Shown in pieces: positions 8,878 to 15,671 of a stretch of 33,413 nt of DNA. Made by a program: the position numbers and the translations under genes. Numbering within the stretch: the first letter of the stretch is position 1; each line of letters opens with the position of its first letter. The notes beneath the pieces were generated by a model. The model saw nothing but the letters and a program-made list of their open reading frames with translations. It was not told the DNA's origin and made no database searches. Source of the stretch: Clostridia bacterium (GTDB lineage Bacteria > Bacillota > Clostridia > Christensenellales > Borkfalkiaceae). Location of the stretch: positions 1-33,413 of the forward strand of contig JAFTKX010000055.1 in assembly GCA_017453045.1 (NCBI GenBank), in the 5' to 3' direction.

Positions 8878-9779
8878 TGGGATTTTTTAGTAAACTTTTT
8901 TCAGCGCTTAAAAAAACTAAAGACGGGCTTGCCGAAAAACTGCGCGGATTATTTTCAAGAGATAAAATAGGCGAAGATTTTTACGACGATCTTTTGGATA
9001 TTTTAATTTCTTCGGATATATCCGTTTCAACCGCCGACGAAATCGTTGAAAACTTAAGAGATAGGATGATTTCCGAAAGAGTTAAGGACAAAAATTACGT
9101 TTTATCCGAACTTAAAGAAGAACTCAAAGCCTGTCTTGATATGGCTGACGATTTTGAACTTGAAACCCCTGCCGTCATTATGGTAATCGGGGTAAACGGC
9201 GTTGGAAAAACGACTTCTATCGGCAAACTCGCAAGGTATCTTACCGACAATAAAAAATCGGTAACGATTGCCGCCGCCGACACCTTTAGAGCCGCTGCGT
9301 CCGACCAACTTGAAATTTGGGCGGATAGGGCAAAGGTGAGAATCGTTAAAAGTTCGGAAGGTAGCGATCCGTCCGCCGTCGTTTTCGACGCTATATCGTC
9401 GGTTAAGGCAAAAGGTACTGACGTTTTAATTATTGATACGGCAGGTCGTCTTCATACAAAGTCCAACCTTATGGAAGAACTTAAAAAGATGTCGAGAGTC
9501 GTTGAAAGGGAATACCCAAACGCAAACTTTTACAAGTTTATCGCTTTGGATGCAACTACGGGGCAAAACGCTCTTTCGCAAGTTGAAGTCTTTGACGAAG
9601 CGGTTGGTATCGACGGTATAATTTTAACAAAACTCGACGGTACGGCAAAGGGCGGTTTCGTAATCTCTCTTTGTAACGAATTGCAAGTTCCCGTCGCTTT
9701 CGTCGGTACGGGCGAAAAACTCGACGATATTGAACTTTTTGATAAAGACAGTTTTATCGAAGGAATTTTAGGAGAGTAA
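8877..9779 (+). CDS. ftsY: Signal recognition particle receptor FtsY
   Basis: FtsY is the SRP-docking GTPase at the inner face of the membrane. The N domain (about 1-85) begins directly with an amphipathic helix (MGFFSKLFSALKK), without the long acidic A domain of E. coli, giving the short 300-residue form usual in Gram-positives. The G domain has GVNGVGKTT at 105-113, DTAGR at 187-191 and TKLDG at 251-255. The start codon overlaps the smc stop by one base. A terminator at 9819-9855 follows. Confidence 0.97.
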   Translation: MGFFSKLFSALKKTKDGLAEKLRGLFSRDKIGEDFYDDLLDILISSDISVSTADEIVENLRDRMISERVKDKNYVLSELKEELKACLDMADDFELETPAVIMVIGVNGVGKTTSIGKLARYLTDNKKSVTIAAADTFRAAASDQLEIWADRAKVRIVKSSEGSDPSAVVFDAISSVKAKGTDVLIIDTAGRLHTKSNLMEELKKMSRVVEREYPNANFYKFIALDATTGQNALSQVEVFDEAVGIDGIILTKLDGTAKGGFVISLCNELQVPVAFVGTGEKLDDIELFDKDSFIEGILGE

Positions 9780-9818
9780 TACTAAATATTGTAAAATAAA
9801 CATTTGTAAAAAATTTTT

Positions 9819-9855
9819 AGGTGTCAGGTAAAAATGCTTGACACCTTTGTTTTTA
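9819..9855 (+). terminator. Intrinsic terminator after ftsY
   Basis: Arms AGGTGTCA (9819-9826) and TGACACCT (9839-9846) pair perfectly around a 12-nt loop and are followed by a T-rich run (TTTGTTTTTAT). The descending arm contains most of the next promoter's -35 element. Confidence 0.75.
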
Positions 9856-9895
9856 TAGTGTATAATGCTTTACTGTAAGGTCAAAATGCTTGACA
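9822..9895 (+). repeat. Direct repeat of 22 bp flanking the ylxM promoter
   Basis: Copies at 9822-9843 and 9874-9895 agree at 20 of 22 positions and share the core AAAATGCTTGACA. Each copy is part of a hairpin: AGGTGTCA/TGACACCT for the first, and TTTACTGT (9869-9876) with ACAGTAAA (9893-9900) for the second. The first ends on the -35 hexamer; the second covers the start of the transcript and also holds a TTGACA, but has no -10 after it. This looks like a paired operator or a duplicated terminator-like element. Confidence 0.7.
9838..9866 (+). promoter_or_regulatory. ylxM-ffh promoter, perfect sigma-A consensus
   Basis: TTGACA (9838-9843), a 17-bp spacer and TATAAT (9861-9866) match the vegetative consensus exactly. 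Initiation is expected near 9873, about 46 bp before ylxM. Confidence 0.9.
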
Positions 9896-9918
9896 GTAAA
9901 TTAAGGTAGGTTAAGGAA

Positions 9919-10236
9919 ATGTCTATAAAAGACGGTGTTCATTACGCAGAACTTTATAGTGAGTATTTTTCCTTGCTTACAGAAAATCAACGCTCGGTTT
10001 TCGAGATGTACTGTATGTGCGATTTATCGCTCGGCGAAATTGCGGAGATAAAAGGAGTTTCCCGTCAAAGCGTTTCCGACAGCGTTGTAAAGACCAAAAA
10101 GGCGCTTGACGAAACCGAACAAAAACTCGGCGTTTTGGCAAAGAAAAAAGCCGTTTACGCGCTTATAGACCAACTTAACGATAAAAACGCAGTAGAAATA
10201 GGCGAAAAAATTAAGAATATTTTAGGAGAGAACTGA
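9919..10236 (+). CDS. ylxM: SRP-associated helix-turn-helix protein YlxM
   Basis: This 105-residue member of the YlxM/p13 family is encoded directly before ffh. It has a sigma-70 region 4-like helix-turn-helix around residues 28-62 (TENQRSVFEMYCMCDLSLGEIAEIKGVSRQSVSD is split over both helices). In studied Gram-positives YlxM associates with Ffh and the SRP RNA. AAGGAA lies 1-6 bases upstream of ATG 9919, and the stop overlaps the ffh start (TGATG). The DNA-binding-like fold and the duplicated site at its promoter would allow autoregulation, but that is inference only. Confidence 0.92.
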   Translation: MSIKDGVHYAELYSEYFSLLTENQRSVFEMYCMCDLSLGEIAEIKGVSRQSVSDSVVKTKKALDETEQKLGVLAKKKAVYALIDQLNDKNAVEIGEKIKNILGEN

Positions 10237-11561
10237 TGGCTTTATTTTCAGGTTTATCAGAAAAACTCAATCATATATTTTCAAAAATAACCAAAAGGGG
10301 CAAACTTACCGAACTTGAAATAAAGCAAGCAATGAGAGAAGTTAGAATTGCTTTGCTCGAAGCCGACGTAAATATTGCCGTCGCTAAAGACTTTATAAAT
10401 AAAGTTAGCGAAAAGGCTGTCGGGCAAGAAATTTTAAAGAGTTTAAGTCCCGCCCAGCAGGTTGTTAAAATCGTAAACGAAGAACTTACCGCCCTTATGG
10501 GTTCAACTAACAGTAAGTTAAACGTAAGTTCAAATCCGCCTACGGTAATTATGATGTGCGGTTTGCAAGGCGCAGGTAAAACCACGCTTTGCGGAAAACT
10601 TGCCCTTCATCTTAAAAAGCAAGGAAAAAAGCCGCTTCTCGTCGCTTGCGACGTGTATCGTCCTGCGGCTATCGGTCAACTTAAAATCGTCGGCGAAAAG
10701 GCAGGCGTAGAAGTTTTTGAAAAAGGTCAAGGAAATCCTGTAAAAATTGCCGAAAGCGGTATAGAACACGCTAAAAAGTTCGGTTTTGATACGGTTATCG
10801 TCGATACGGCAGGTAGACTTCATATTGACGAAGCCCTTATGCAAGAACTTGAAAACATAACCAAAACTATTCGCGTAGACGAAATTTTGCTTACGGTTGA
10901 CTCAATGACGGGGCAAGACGCGGTTAACGTTGCAAAGACCTTTAACGAAAGATTAGAAGTTACGGGCGTAGTTTTAACCAAACTTGACGGCGATACTCGC
11001 GGTGGCGCGTGTCTTTCAATTAAAGCCGTTACTGGCAAACCGATTAAGTTCTCGTCAATAGGCGAAAAACTTACCGATTTAGAGCCTTTCTATCCCGATA
11101 GAATGGCGAGCAGAATTCTTGGTATGGGCGACGTTTTGTCGCTTATAGAAAAGGCGCAACAAGCAGTTACCGAAGAACAAGCCATAAAACTTGAAAAGAA
11201 GTTTAAGGAAAATTCCTTTACTTTAGAAGATTATATCGAACAATTTGCAATGCTTAAAAAGATGGGCGGAGCAAAGGGGCTTTTAGAAATGCTCCCCGGC
11301 ATGGGTATGAGTTCTAAACTCAAAATTAGCGACGCCGATATAGACGAGAAGAAAATTGAAAGGACTAAAGCCATTATTCTTTCAATGACTCAAAAGGAAA
11401 GGCGTGAACCGTCGATTTTAAACTATTCGAGAAAAATGAGAATAGCAAAGGGTAGTGGAACGACCATACAAGAAGTAAACCAACTTTTAAAGCAGTTTGA
11501 ACAAACCAAGCAAATGATGAAGATGATGAAGGGTAAGCGCGGATTTAGATTGCCTTTCTAA
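10236..11561 (+). CDS. ffh: Signal recognition particle protein Ffh (SRP54)
   Basis: Ffh is the GTPase subunit of SRP; with 4.5S/6S-type RNA it carries signal-sequence-bearing ribosomes to FtsY. The 441 residues comprise an N domain (1-90), a G domain with GLQGAGKTT at 109-117, DTAGRLH and TKLDGDTRGGA, and a methionine-rich M domain from about 300. The M domain includes the RNA-binding RIAKGSGT stretch and ends in KMMKGKRGFRLPF. It is translationally coupled to ylxM. The SRP RNA gene is not visible in the window. Confidence 0.97.
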   Translation: MALFSGLSEKLNHIFSKITKRGKLTELEIKQAMREVRIALLEADVNIAVAKDFINKVSEKAVGQEILKSLSPAQQVVKIVNEELTALMGSTNSKLNVSSNPPTVIMMCGLQGAGKTTLCGKLALHLKKQGKKPLLVACDVYRPAAIGQLKIVGEKAGVEVFEKGQGNPVKIAESGIEHAKKFGFDTVIVDTAGRLHIDEALMQELENITKTIRVDEILLTVDSMTGQDAVNVAKTFNERLEVTGVVLTKLDGDTRGGACLSIKAVTGKPIKFSSIGEKLTDLEPFYPDRMASRILGMGDVLSLIEKAQQAVTEEQAIKLEKKFKENSFTLEDYIEQFAMLKKMGGAKGLLEMLPGMGMSSKLKISDADIDEKKIERTKAIILSMTQKERREPSILNYSRKMRIAKGSGTTIQEVNQLLKQFEQTKQMMKMMKGKRGFRLPF

Positions 11562-11594
11562 AAATTAGGCTATAAGTTGATTATCTATTAAATT

Positions 11595-11623
11595 TTGTCA
11601 AAAACGGCATAAGTCGTTTTAAT
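11595..11623 (+). promoter_or_regulatory. Probable rpsP promoter
   Basis: TTGTCA (11595-11600), a 17-bp spacer and TTTAAT (11618-11623) match consensus at 5 of 6 positions each. A weak hairpin AAAACG/CGTTTT (11601-11620) fills the spacer and might act as a poor terminator after ffh. Confidence 0.5.
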
Positions 11624-11658
11624 AAATAAGTAAAAGTTTTTTAACGGAGGAAATAAAA

Positions 11659-11955
11659 ATGGCAGTAAAAATGAGATTGACCAGAATGGGCGACAAGAAG
11701 TCTCCTACCTACAGAATCGTAGTTGTTGATAGCAGAAAGGCTAGAGACGGCGAATACATTGACAAAGTAGGTCACTACAACCCAACGGCTAACCCTGCGG
11801 AAGTTGTTATCAACGTAGAAAAGGCTAAAGACTGGCTTGCTAAAGGCGTTCAACCAACTGAAACCGTAAGATCTCTTCTTTTAAACGCTGGCGTTATCGA
11901 AAAGTCTGACAAGTTGTCACCTTCTAAGACTAACCCCAAAAAGAAAAAGAAGTAA
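11659..11955 (+). CDS. rpsP: 30S ribosomal protein S16
   Basis: The 98-residue protein has the family opening MAVKMRLTRMGDKKSPTYRI and the conserved VGHYNP, ending in a Lys-rich tail. A GGAGG ribosome site at 11646-11650 is the strong type expected for a ribosomal protein. khpA follows after 13 bp; the rpsP-khpA pair is conserved across Bacillota. Confidence 0.97.
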   Translation: MAVKMRLTRMGDKKSPTYRIVVVDSRKARDGEYIDKVGHYNPTANPAEVVINVEKAKDWLAKGVQPTETVRSLLLNAGVIEKSDKLSPSKTNPKKKKK

Positions 11956-11968
11956 TTAAGGAGAAAAG

Positions 11969-12211
11969 ATGTTAGACCTTATTAAGTATATCGTAAATCA
12001 ATTTGCTGAAAATCCAAACGACGTAGAATATAACGTTGTTGAAAACGGCAATAACGTTGACGTTACGGTTCTTTTAAAAGAAAGCGATATGGGTAAAGTT
12101 ATCGGTAGACAAGGAAAGATTGCAAAATCTCTCCGCACTATCGTAAGCGCCGCGTCTAAAAAGAGCGGAAAGAGATACAATATCGAAATTAAAGGTAAAG
12201 ACGAAGAATAA
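11969..12211 (+). CDS. khpA: KH-domain RNA-binding protein KhpA
   Basis: An 80-residue single type II KH domain protein (YlqC/KhpA) has the GxxG loop as GRQG in MGKVIGRQGKIAKSLRTIV. In Gram-positives KhpA forms a heterodimer with KhpB (EloR/Jag), binds many RNAs and influences cell elongation. AAGGAG precedes the ATG. It is the last gene before a 397-bp gap with a terminator. Confidence 0.93.
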   Translation: MLDLIKYIVNQFAENPNDVEYNVVENGNNVDVTVLLKESDMGKVIGRQGKIAKSLRTIVSAASKKSGKRYNIEIKGKDEE

Positions 12212-12219
12212 TCGTTTTT

Positions 12220-12275
12220 ACGGCACGGGGTGTTATCCCCACCGCGACTTAAAGTTGCGGTTTGTGTGAAAGTAC
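12220..12275 (+). other. Two hairpins in the khpA 3' region
   Basis: GGGG (12227-12230) and CCCC (12237-12240) enclose TGTTAT. Directly after, ACCGCGAC (12241-12248) pairs with GTTGCGGT (12254-12261), with one G-T wobble, around a TTAAA loop. Both stems are GC-rich unlike the surroundings, and the terminator hairpin follows 14 nt later. Three stacked hairpins could be a structured 3' end or a small attenuator RNA. I do not recognise a named riboswitch here. Confidence 0.45.
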
Positions 12276-12306
12276 GGCTGTGTCGTTATTAGATACAGCC
12301 TTTTTT
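12276..12306 (+). terminator. Intrinsic terminator after khpA
   Basis: GGCTGTGTC (12276-12284) pairs with GATACAGCC (12292-12300), with one G-T wobble and a 7-nt loop, followed by six T. It ends the rpsP-khpA transcript. Confidence 0.9.
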
Positions 12307-12310
12307 GTAT

Positions 12311-12608
12311 AGGCTACGTCGCGCAACTCGTGCCTGAAATTTTTAAGTCTTATATACTTCGGCATACGGCGTTACTGCTTTAAAGTTTAAACCTCGATGA
12401 CCAACAAGGTCTATCGCGCCTTATCCTTTAAATCGAGCCTTGTCTGCCTTGTATCTAAAACTTTAAAAAGGGTTATTTGCATTGCTCGTATCTAACCATT
12501 TTCATTAAAATCAGTCATACGCTGTGACATAGCCTTTGCATATAAAGCCTTGTGATAAAAAGGCTAAATTTATAAAAGCCCTTATATAAGTTGATTAAAC
12601 GGTGTTTT
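12311..12608. other. Gene-free structured stretch before rimM, candidate repeat
   Basis: No ORF with a credible start lies here. A long stem can form between TTTAAAGTTT (12379-12388) and AAACTTTAAA (12458-12467). Inside it is a hairpin CGATGACC (12395-12402) / GGTC-T-ATCG (12408-12416) with an AACAA loop. Another hairpin, AGCCTT/AAGGCT (12546-12565), lies near rimM. On the minus strand one frame reads VTPYAEVYKT before a stop (about 12344-12375). That looks more like the remnant or repeat phrase seen in intergenic copies than like a gene. A weak promoter for rimM (TTGTGA 12550-12555, TATAAA 12571-12576, spacer 15) is possible. Confidence 0.4.
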
Positions 12609-13112
12609 ATGAATAAAATTGAAATAGGAGCGGTAGCAAAACCGCAGGGAATTAAAGGCGAACTTAAAGTAAAACTTTTTGCCGACGATTTTAATTCCGT
12701 AAAAAAAATAACCGAAGTTGAAATAAATTCGGTTTTATACGAGGTTGAAAGTTTTAAGCCTTTCGGCGCGGAAGAAGCCATTTTAAAACTCAAAGGCGTA
12801 GACGATAGAAACTTTGTCGAAACTTTGAGAAGGTGCGAAGTTTACGCGGATAGAAGTGAAATTATCGTTCCAAAGGGTAGATTTTTTATATCGGACGTGA
12901 TAGGCTCTGAATTGTATTTAGACAGCGGTAAAAAAATCGGCGAGATAAGAGATATCGTCAGCGGAAACGTCGATTATTATTATATTGATACCTACGAAGG
13001 TAAGGCTGTATTTCCGCTTATTAAAGAACTTTCGGCAGTAATTGATATTGAAAATAAAAAAGTAACCGTAAACGCTAAAAAATTTACGGAGGTCGTCTTG
13101 TATGAGAATTGA
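12609..13112 (+). CDS. rimM: Ribosome maturation factor RimM
   Basis: RimM helps mature the 30S head and binds S19. The 167-residue protein begins MNKIEIGAVAKPQGIKGELK, the family's N-terminal barrel motif. A PRC-barrel domain follows from about residue 92 (FFISDVIGSELY to VFPLIKELSAVIDIE). The ATG at 12609 is chosen over an in-frame TTG at 12591 because the conserved sequence starts right after it; the ribosome site is weak (CGGTG). The last codons overlap trmD by 11 nt. Near-perfect agreement with the rimM-trmD pairing of other bacteria supports it. Confidence 0.95.
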   Translation: MNKIEIGAVAKPQGIKGELKVKLFADDFNSVKKITEVEINSVLYEVESFKPFGAEEAILKLKGVDDRNFVETLRRCEVYADRSEIIVPKGRFFISDVIGSELYLDSGKKIGEIRDIVSGNVDYYYIDTYEGKAVFPLIKELSAVIDIENKKVTVNAKKFTEVVLYEN

Positions 13113-13773
13113 TATTTTAACCCTTTTCCCCGAAATGTTTACTCCGCTTACCGAGAGTATAATAGGTAGAGCAGTAAAATCGGGCAAGGTTGAAATCGTC
13201 GTAACGGATATAAGAGATTACACCGAAAACAAGCACAAAAAGTGCGACGACTATCCTTTCGGTGGGGGCGCGGGTATGGTAATGACTCCGCAACCTATAT
13301 ATTCCGCCATTATGGCTGTTGACCCAAATCACGAAGCGAGAAGAATTTTTATGTCGCCAAAAGGAAGAACTTTTAGTCAACCGATGGTAAAAGAACTTTT
13401 ATCGTACGATAGAATTTTACTACTTTGCGGTCATTACGAAGGCGTAGATCAAAGGGTATTAGACCTTTGTATAGACGAAGAAATTTCACTCGGCGATTTC
13501 GTTTTAACAGGTGGAGAGATTCCCGCAATGGCAATTACGGACAGTCTTTGTCGTTACGTTGGCGGAGTTATTTCAGACGAGAGTTTGTCCGAAGAAAGTT
13601 TCACGGGAAATTTGCTCGAATATCCGCAATTTACTCGTCCGCAAGTTTTTATGGGACTGCATGTGCCTGAAGTTTTAGTTTCGGGCAATCATAAAGAAGT
13701 TGATAAATGGAGAAGAAGCGAAGCGATAAAACTTACTCAAAAACTTCGCCCTGATCTTTTAGAAGATAAATAG
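13102..13773 (+). CDS. trmD: tRNA (guanine37-N1)-methyltransferase
   Basis: TrmD is a SPOUT-fold homodimer that methylates G37 next to the anticodon and prevents +1 frameshifting. The 223-residue protein shows the trefoil-knot motifs LLCGHYEGVDQRVLD (about 109-123) and SLGDFVLTGGEIPAM (about 130-144), and an N-terminal MRIDILTLFPEMF. A GGAGG site (13088-13092) within rimM precedes the overlapping ATG. In most Bacillota rplS follows trmD; here rbgA follows after 32 bp and rplS is about 3.2 kb downstream. Confidence 0.97.
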   Translation: MRIDILTLFPEMFTPLTESIIGRAVKSGKVEIVVTDIRDYTENKHKKCDDYPFGGGAGMVMTPQPIYSAIMAVDPNHEARRIFMSPKGRTFSQPMVKELLSYDRILLLCGHYEGVDQRVLDLCIDEEISLGDFVLTGGEIPAMAITDSLCRYVGGVISDESLSEESFTGNLLEYPQFTRPQVFMGLHVPEVLVSGNHKEVDKWRRSEAIKLTQKLRPDLLEDK

Positions 13774-13805
13774 TAAAGAGTAGTAGTCTTTTTTAAAGGT
13801 GGATT

Positions 13806-14648
13806 ATGCAACATATTCAATGGTTTCCGGGTCATATGACCAAGGCAATGCGAAAGACGGAAGAAGACGTAAAACTTTGCGACGGCGTAATTTACGTCGT
13901 TGACGCAAGAGCGCCTTTCGCTTGCATAAATAAAAAACTTATGGGACTTTTTAAAAACAAGCCCGTCGTTTTTTGCGTTAATAAATGCGATACGATAATG
14001 AGCGCCGACGCTAAAAAAATAGGCGACGAATTAAAGGCTCAAGGGTTTCTTTATGAACTTATAGACGGACTTTCAAAGCGAGATACCGAAAAATTACGCG
14101 CTTTATGCGAACTCGCTTTAAAGGAAAAAATCGAAAGAGATAAGGAAAAGGGTATAAAGAGAACTTTGCGTTTTATGGTTGCGGGAATCCCAAACACGGG
14201 CAAGTCTACTATTATAAATACCATAAGCGGTGGTAAAAGAGCCGAAACTGGCGATAAAGCAGGCGTTACTCGTTCAAACAAGTGGATAAGACTTGGCAAC
14301 TTTGACCTTTTGGACACGCCGGGAACTATGCCACCGAGTTTTGAAAATCAAACTTACGCAAAGCACTTAGCGTATATCGGCGCTATTAACGACGATATTT
14401 TAGATATGGAAGGGCTTGCGCTCGAACTTATTAAAGATTTAAAAGAAATCGCTCCCAAATTATTACAAGAAAAGTACAAACTCGACGCTTTAGATAAAGA
14501 AGGTATCGACCTTTTTGACGACATTTGCAAAAAACGCGGATTTTTACTTCGTGGCGGTGAGAGCGATTACACGAGATGCGCGAGAGCGATTATCGACGAT
14601 TTTAGAAAACAACGAATAGGTAAAATTTGTTTGGAGATTAAGCCGTGA
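13806..14648 (+). CDS. rbgA: Ribosome biogenesis GTPase RbgA (YlqF)
   Basis: This circularly permuted GTPase is needed for late 50S assembly in Gram-positives. The G motifs come in the permuted order: G4 NKCD near residue 58, then G1 GIPNTGKST near 126 and G3 DTPGT near 167. The N-terminus MQHIQWFPGHMTKAMRK is the family hallmark. It has 280 residues. An AAGGTGG site precedes the ATG, and the stop overlaps the rnhB GTG (GTGA). Confidence 0.96.
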   Translation: MQHIQWFPGHMTKAMRKTEEDVKLCDGVIYVVDARAPFACINKKLMGLFKNKPVVFCVNKCDTIMSADAKKIGDELKAQGFLYELIDGLSKRDTEKLRALCELALKEKIERDKEKGIKRTLRFMVAGIPNTGKSTIINTISGGKRAETGDKAGVTRSNKWIRLGNFDLLDTPGTMPPSFENQTYAKHLAYIGAINDDILDMEGLALELIKDLKEIAPKLLQEKYKLDALDKEGIDLFDDICKKRGFLLRGGESDYTRCARAIIDDFRKQRIGKICLEIKP

Positions 14649-15265
14649 ACGATAAAACTAAACAAAAGATAGAGTTTGATAGACAGTTTTTAAAAGTTGG
14701 CGAACGATACGCAGTCGGCGTTGACGAAGTTGGTCGCGGACCGCTTGCAGGACCTGTCGTATGTTGCGCGGTAATAATAGATTTATTTAGCGAAGATTTT
14801 TTAGACGGGGTAGACGATAGTAAAAAGGTTAGCGAAAAGAAAAGAGAACTGCTTTTCGACCAACTTAGAGATAGCGTCGTAGATTATTGCATTTGCGAAA
14901 TTTCCCCCGAAAAAATAGACGAGATAAATATTTTAGAAGCGACTAAACTCTGTATGAAAAACTGTGTCGAAGGTCTTAAAAAGCCTTTTGACGTAGTTTT
15001 AATCGACGCGATGAATATTGATATCCACACTCGAAAAGAGATAATAGTAAAGGGCGACGCGCAAAGTTACGCAATAGGCTCGGCTTCGATTATAGCAAAG
15101 GTTTATAGAGATAGGCTTATGGTAAATCACGATAAAATTTACCCCGAATATTCGTTTGCAAAAAACAAAGGATACGGCACGAAAGACCATATAAACGCCA
15201 TAAAGGAGATAGGTTCATGCCCGATACACAGAAAGACTTTCATAAAAAACTTTACGGCAAAATAG
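14645..15265 (+). CDS. rnhB: Ribonuclease HII
   Basis: RNase HII cuts the RNA strand of RNA:DNA hybrids and initiates removal of single ribonucleotides from DNA. Catalytic acids are Asp27 and Glu28 in GVDEVGRGPLAGPVV, Asp in VLIDAMNIDI, and Asp in KVYRDRLM. The start is GTG with GGAG at 14633-14636; length (206) is normal. Its last 49 nt overlap yraN in another frame. Confidence 0.95.
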   Translation: MNDKTKQKIEFDRQFLKVGERYAVGVDEVGRGPLAGPVVCCAVIIDLFSEDFLDGVDDSKKVSEKKRELLFDQLRDSVVDYCICEISPEKIDEINILEATKLCMKNCVEGLKKPFDVVLIDAMNIDIHTRKEIIVKGDAQSYAIGSASIIAKVYRDRLMVNHDKIYPEYSFAKNKGYGTKDHINAIKEIGSCPIHRKTFIKNFTAK

Positions 15266-15570
15266 GCGAAGATTTAGTAGTAAAATATTTGAAAAAGTTG
15301 GGCTATAGGCTCGTTAAACGCAATTTTACCACGCCTTTTGGCGAAGCGGACGTAATTGTTGAAAAAGACGGAGAAATAGTTTTTGTAGAAGTAAAAGCAA
15401 GAAATAACGACGCTTTTGGCGAGCCGAAAGACGCCGTAGGGTATAAAAAGCAAGAAAAGTATAGAAAAATAGCGAGTTATTACGGACAAAAATACGGAGA
15501 AAAGCAAATGAGTTTTGCCGTCGCCGAAGTAACGCGTAAAGAAGTGAACGTGATATTCGACGCTTTTTAA
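15217..15570 (+). CDS. yraN: UPF0102 family endonuclease-like protein YraN
   Basis: The 117-residue protein has a PD-(D/E)xK nuclease-like core: GKIGEDLVVKYLKKLGY near the start, then GEADVIVEKDGEIVFVEVKAR, with the Asp, Glu and Lys of the motif. The family is widespread and often adjacent to rnhB; its role is unsettled. The ATG at 15217, with GGAGAT upstream, is the only possible start before the conserved region, so the 49-nt overlap with rnhB is real. Three DnaA-box-like sites begin right after its stop. Confidence 0.9.
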   Translation: MPDTQKDFHKKLYGKIGEDLVVKYLKKLGYRLVKRNFTTPFGEADVIVEKDGEIVFVEVKARNNDAFGEPKDAVGYKKQEKYRKIASYYGQKYGEKQMSFAVAEVTRKEVNVIFDAF

Positions 15571-15616
15571 TGTGGATAACTTGTGGATAAACACCTTATA
15601 GAGCGAGTTATCCATA
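15571..15616. promoter_or_regulatory. Cluster of three DnaA-box matches
   Basis: TGTGGATAA occurs at 15571-15579 and 15582-15590; each is an exact reverse complement of TTATCCACA. A one-mismatch TTATCCATA follows at 15608-15616 in the opposite orientation. Three within 46 bp in a short intergenic gap is more than chance would give. No dnaA, dnaN or AT-rich unwinding region is nearby, so an origin is unlikely; a DnaA-binding regulatory or titration site is possible. Confidence 0.6.
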
Positions 15617-15671
15617 AAACTTTACAATCAAGAATAAAAACCGACGCTAATTTTTAGCGAAAGGAATTAAG

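Noticed and set aside
9890-9918. Second TTGACA (9890-9895) as another ylxM promoter
   Set aside because: No -10-like hexamer occurs at 16-18 bp spacing, and the ylxM ribosome site occupies that place.
12591-12608. TTG start for rimM
   Set aside because: The conserved RimM N-terminus begins at the ATG at 12609 and the extra six residues are not family-like; similar reasoning removed upstream TTG starts of hslU (26105) and the phosphoglucomutase (30501).
12515-12793. Minus-strand ORF spanning the rimM start and the gap before it
   Set aside because: More than half is antisense to conserved RimM sequence and it has no ribosome site; only the intergenic part was kept as a possible repeat.
15217-15265. 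49-nt rnhB/yraN overlap as a frameshift or sequencing error
   Set aside because: Both proteins have normal length and intact ends, and yraN has its own GGAGAT site and no later start, so a true overlap is simpler.
15571-15671. Replication origin at the DnaA boxes
   Set aside because: There is no dnaA, dnaN, recF or A/T-rich unwinding tract nearby, and the flanking genes are unrelated to origins.
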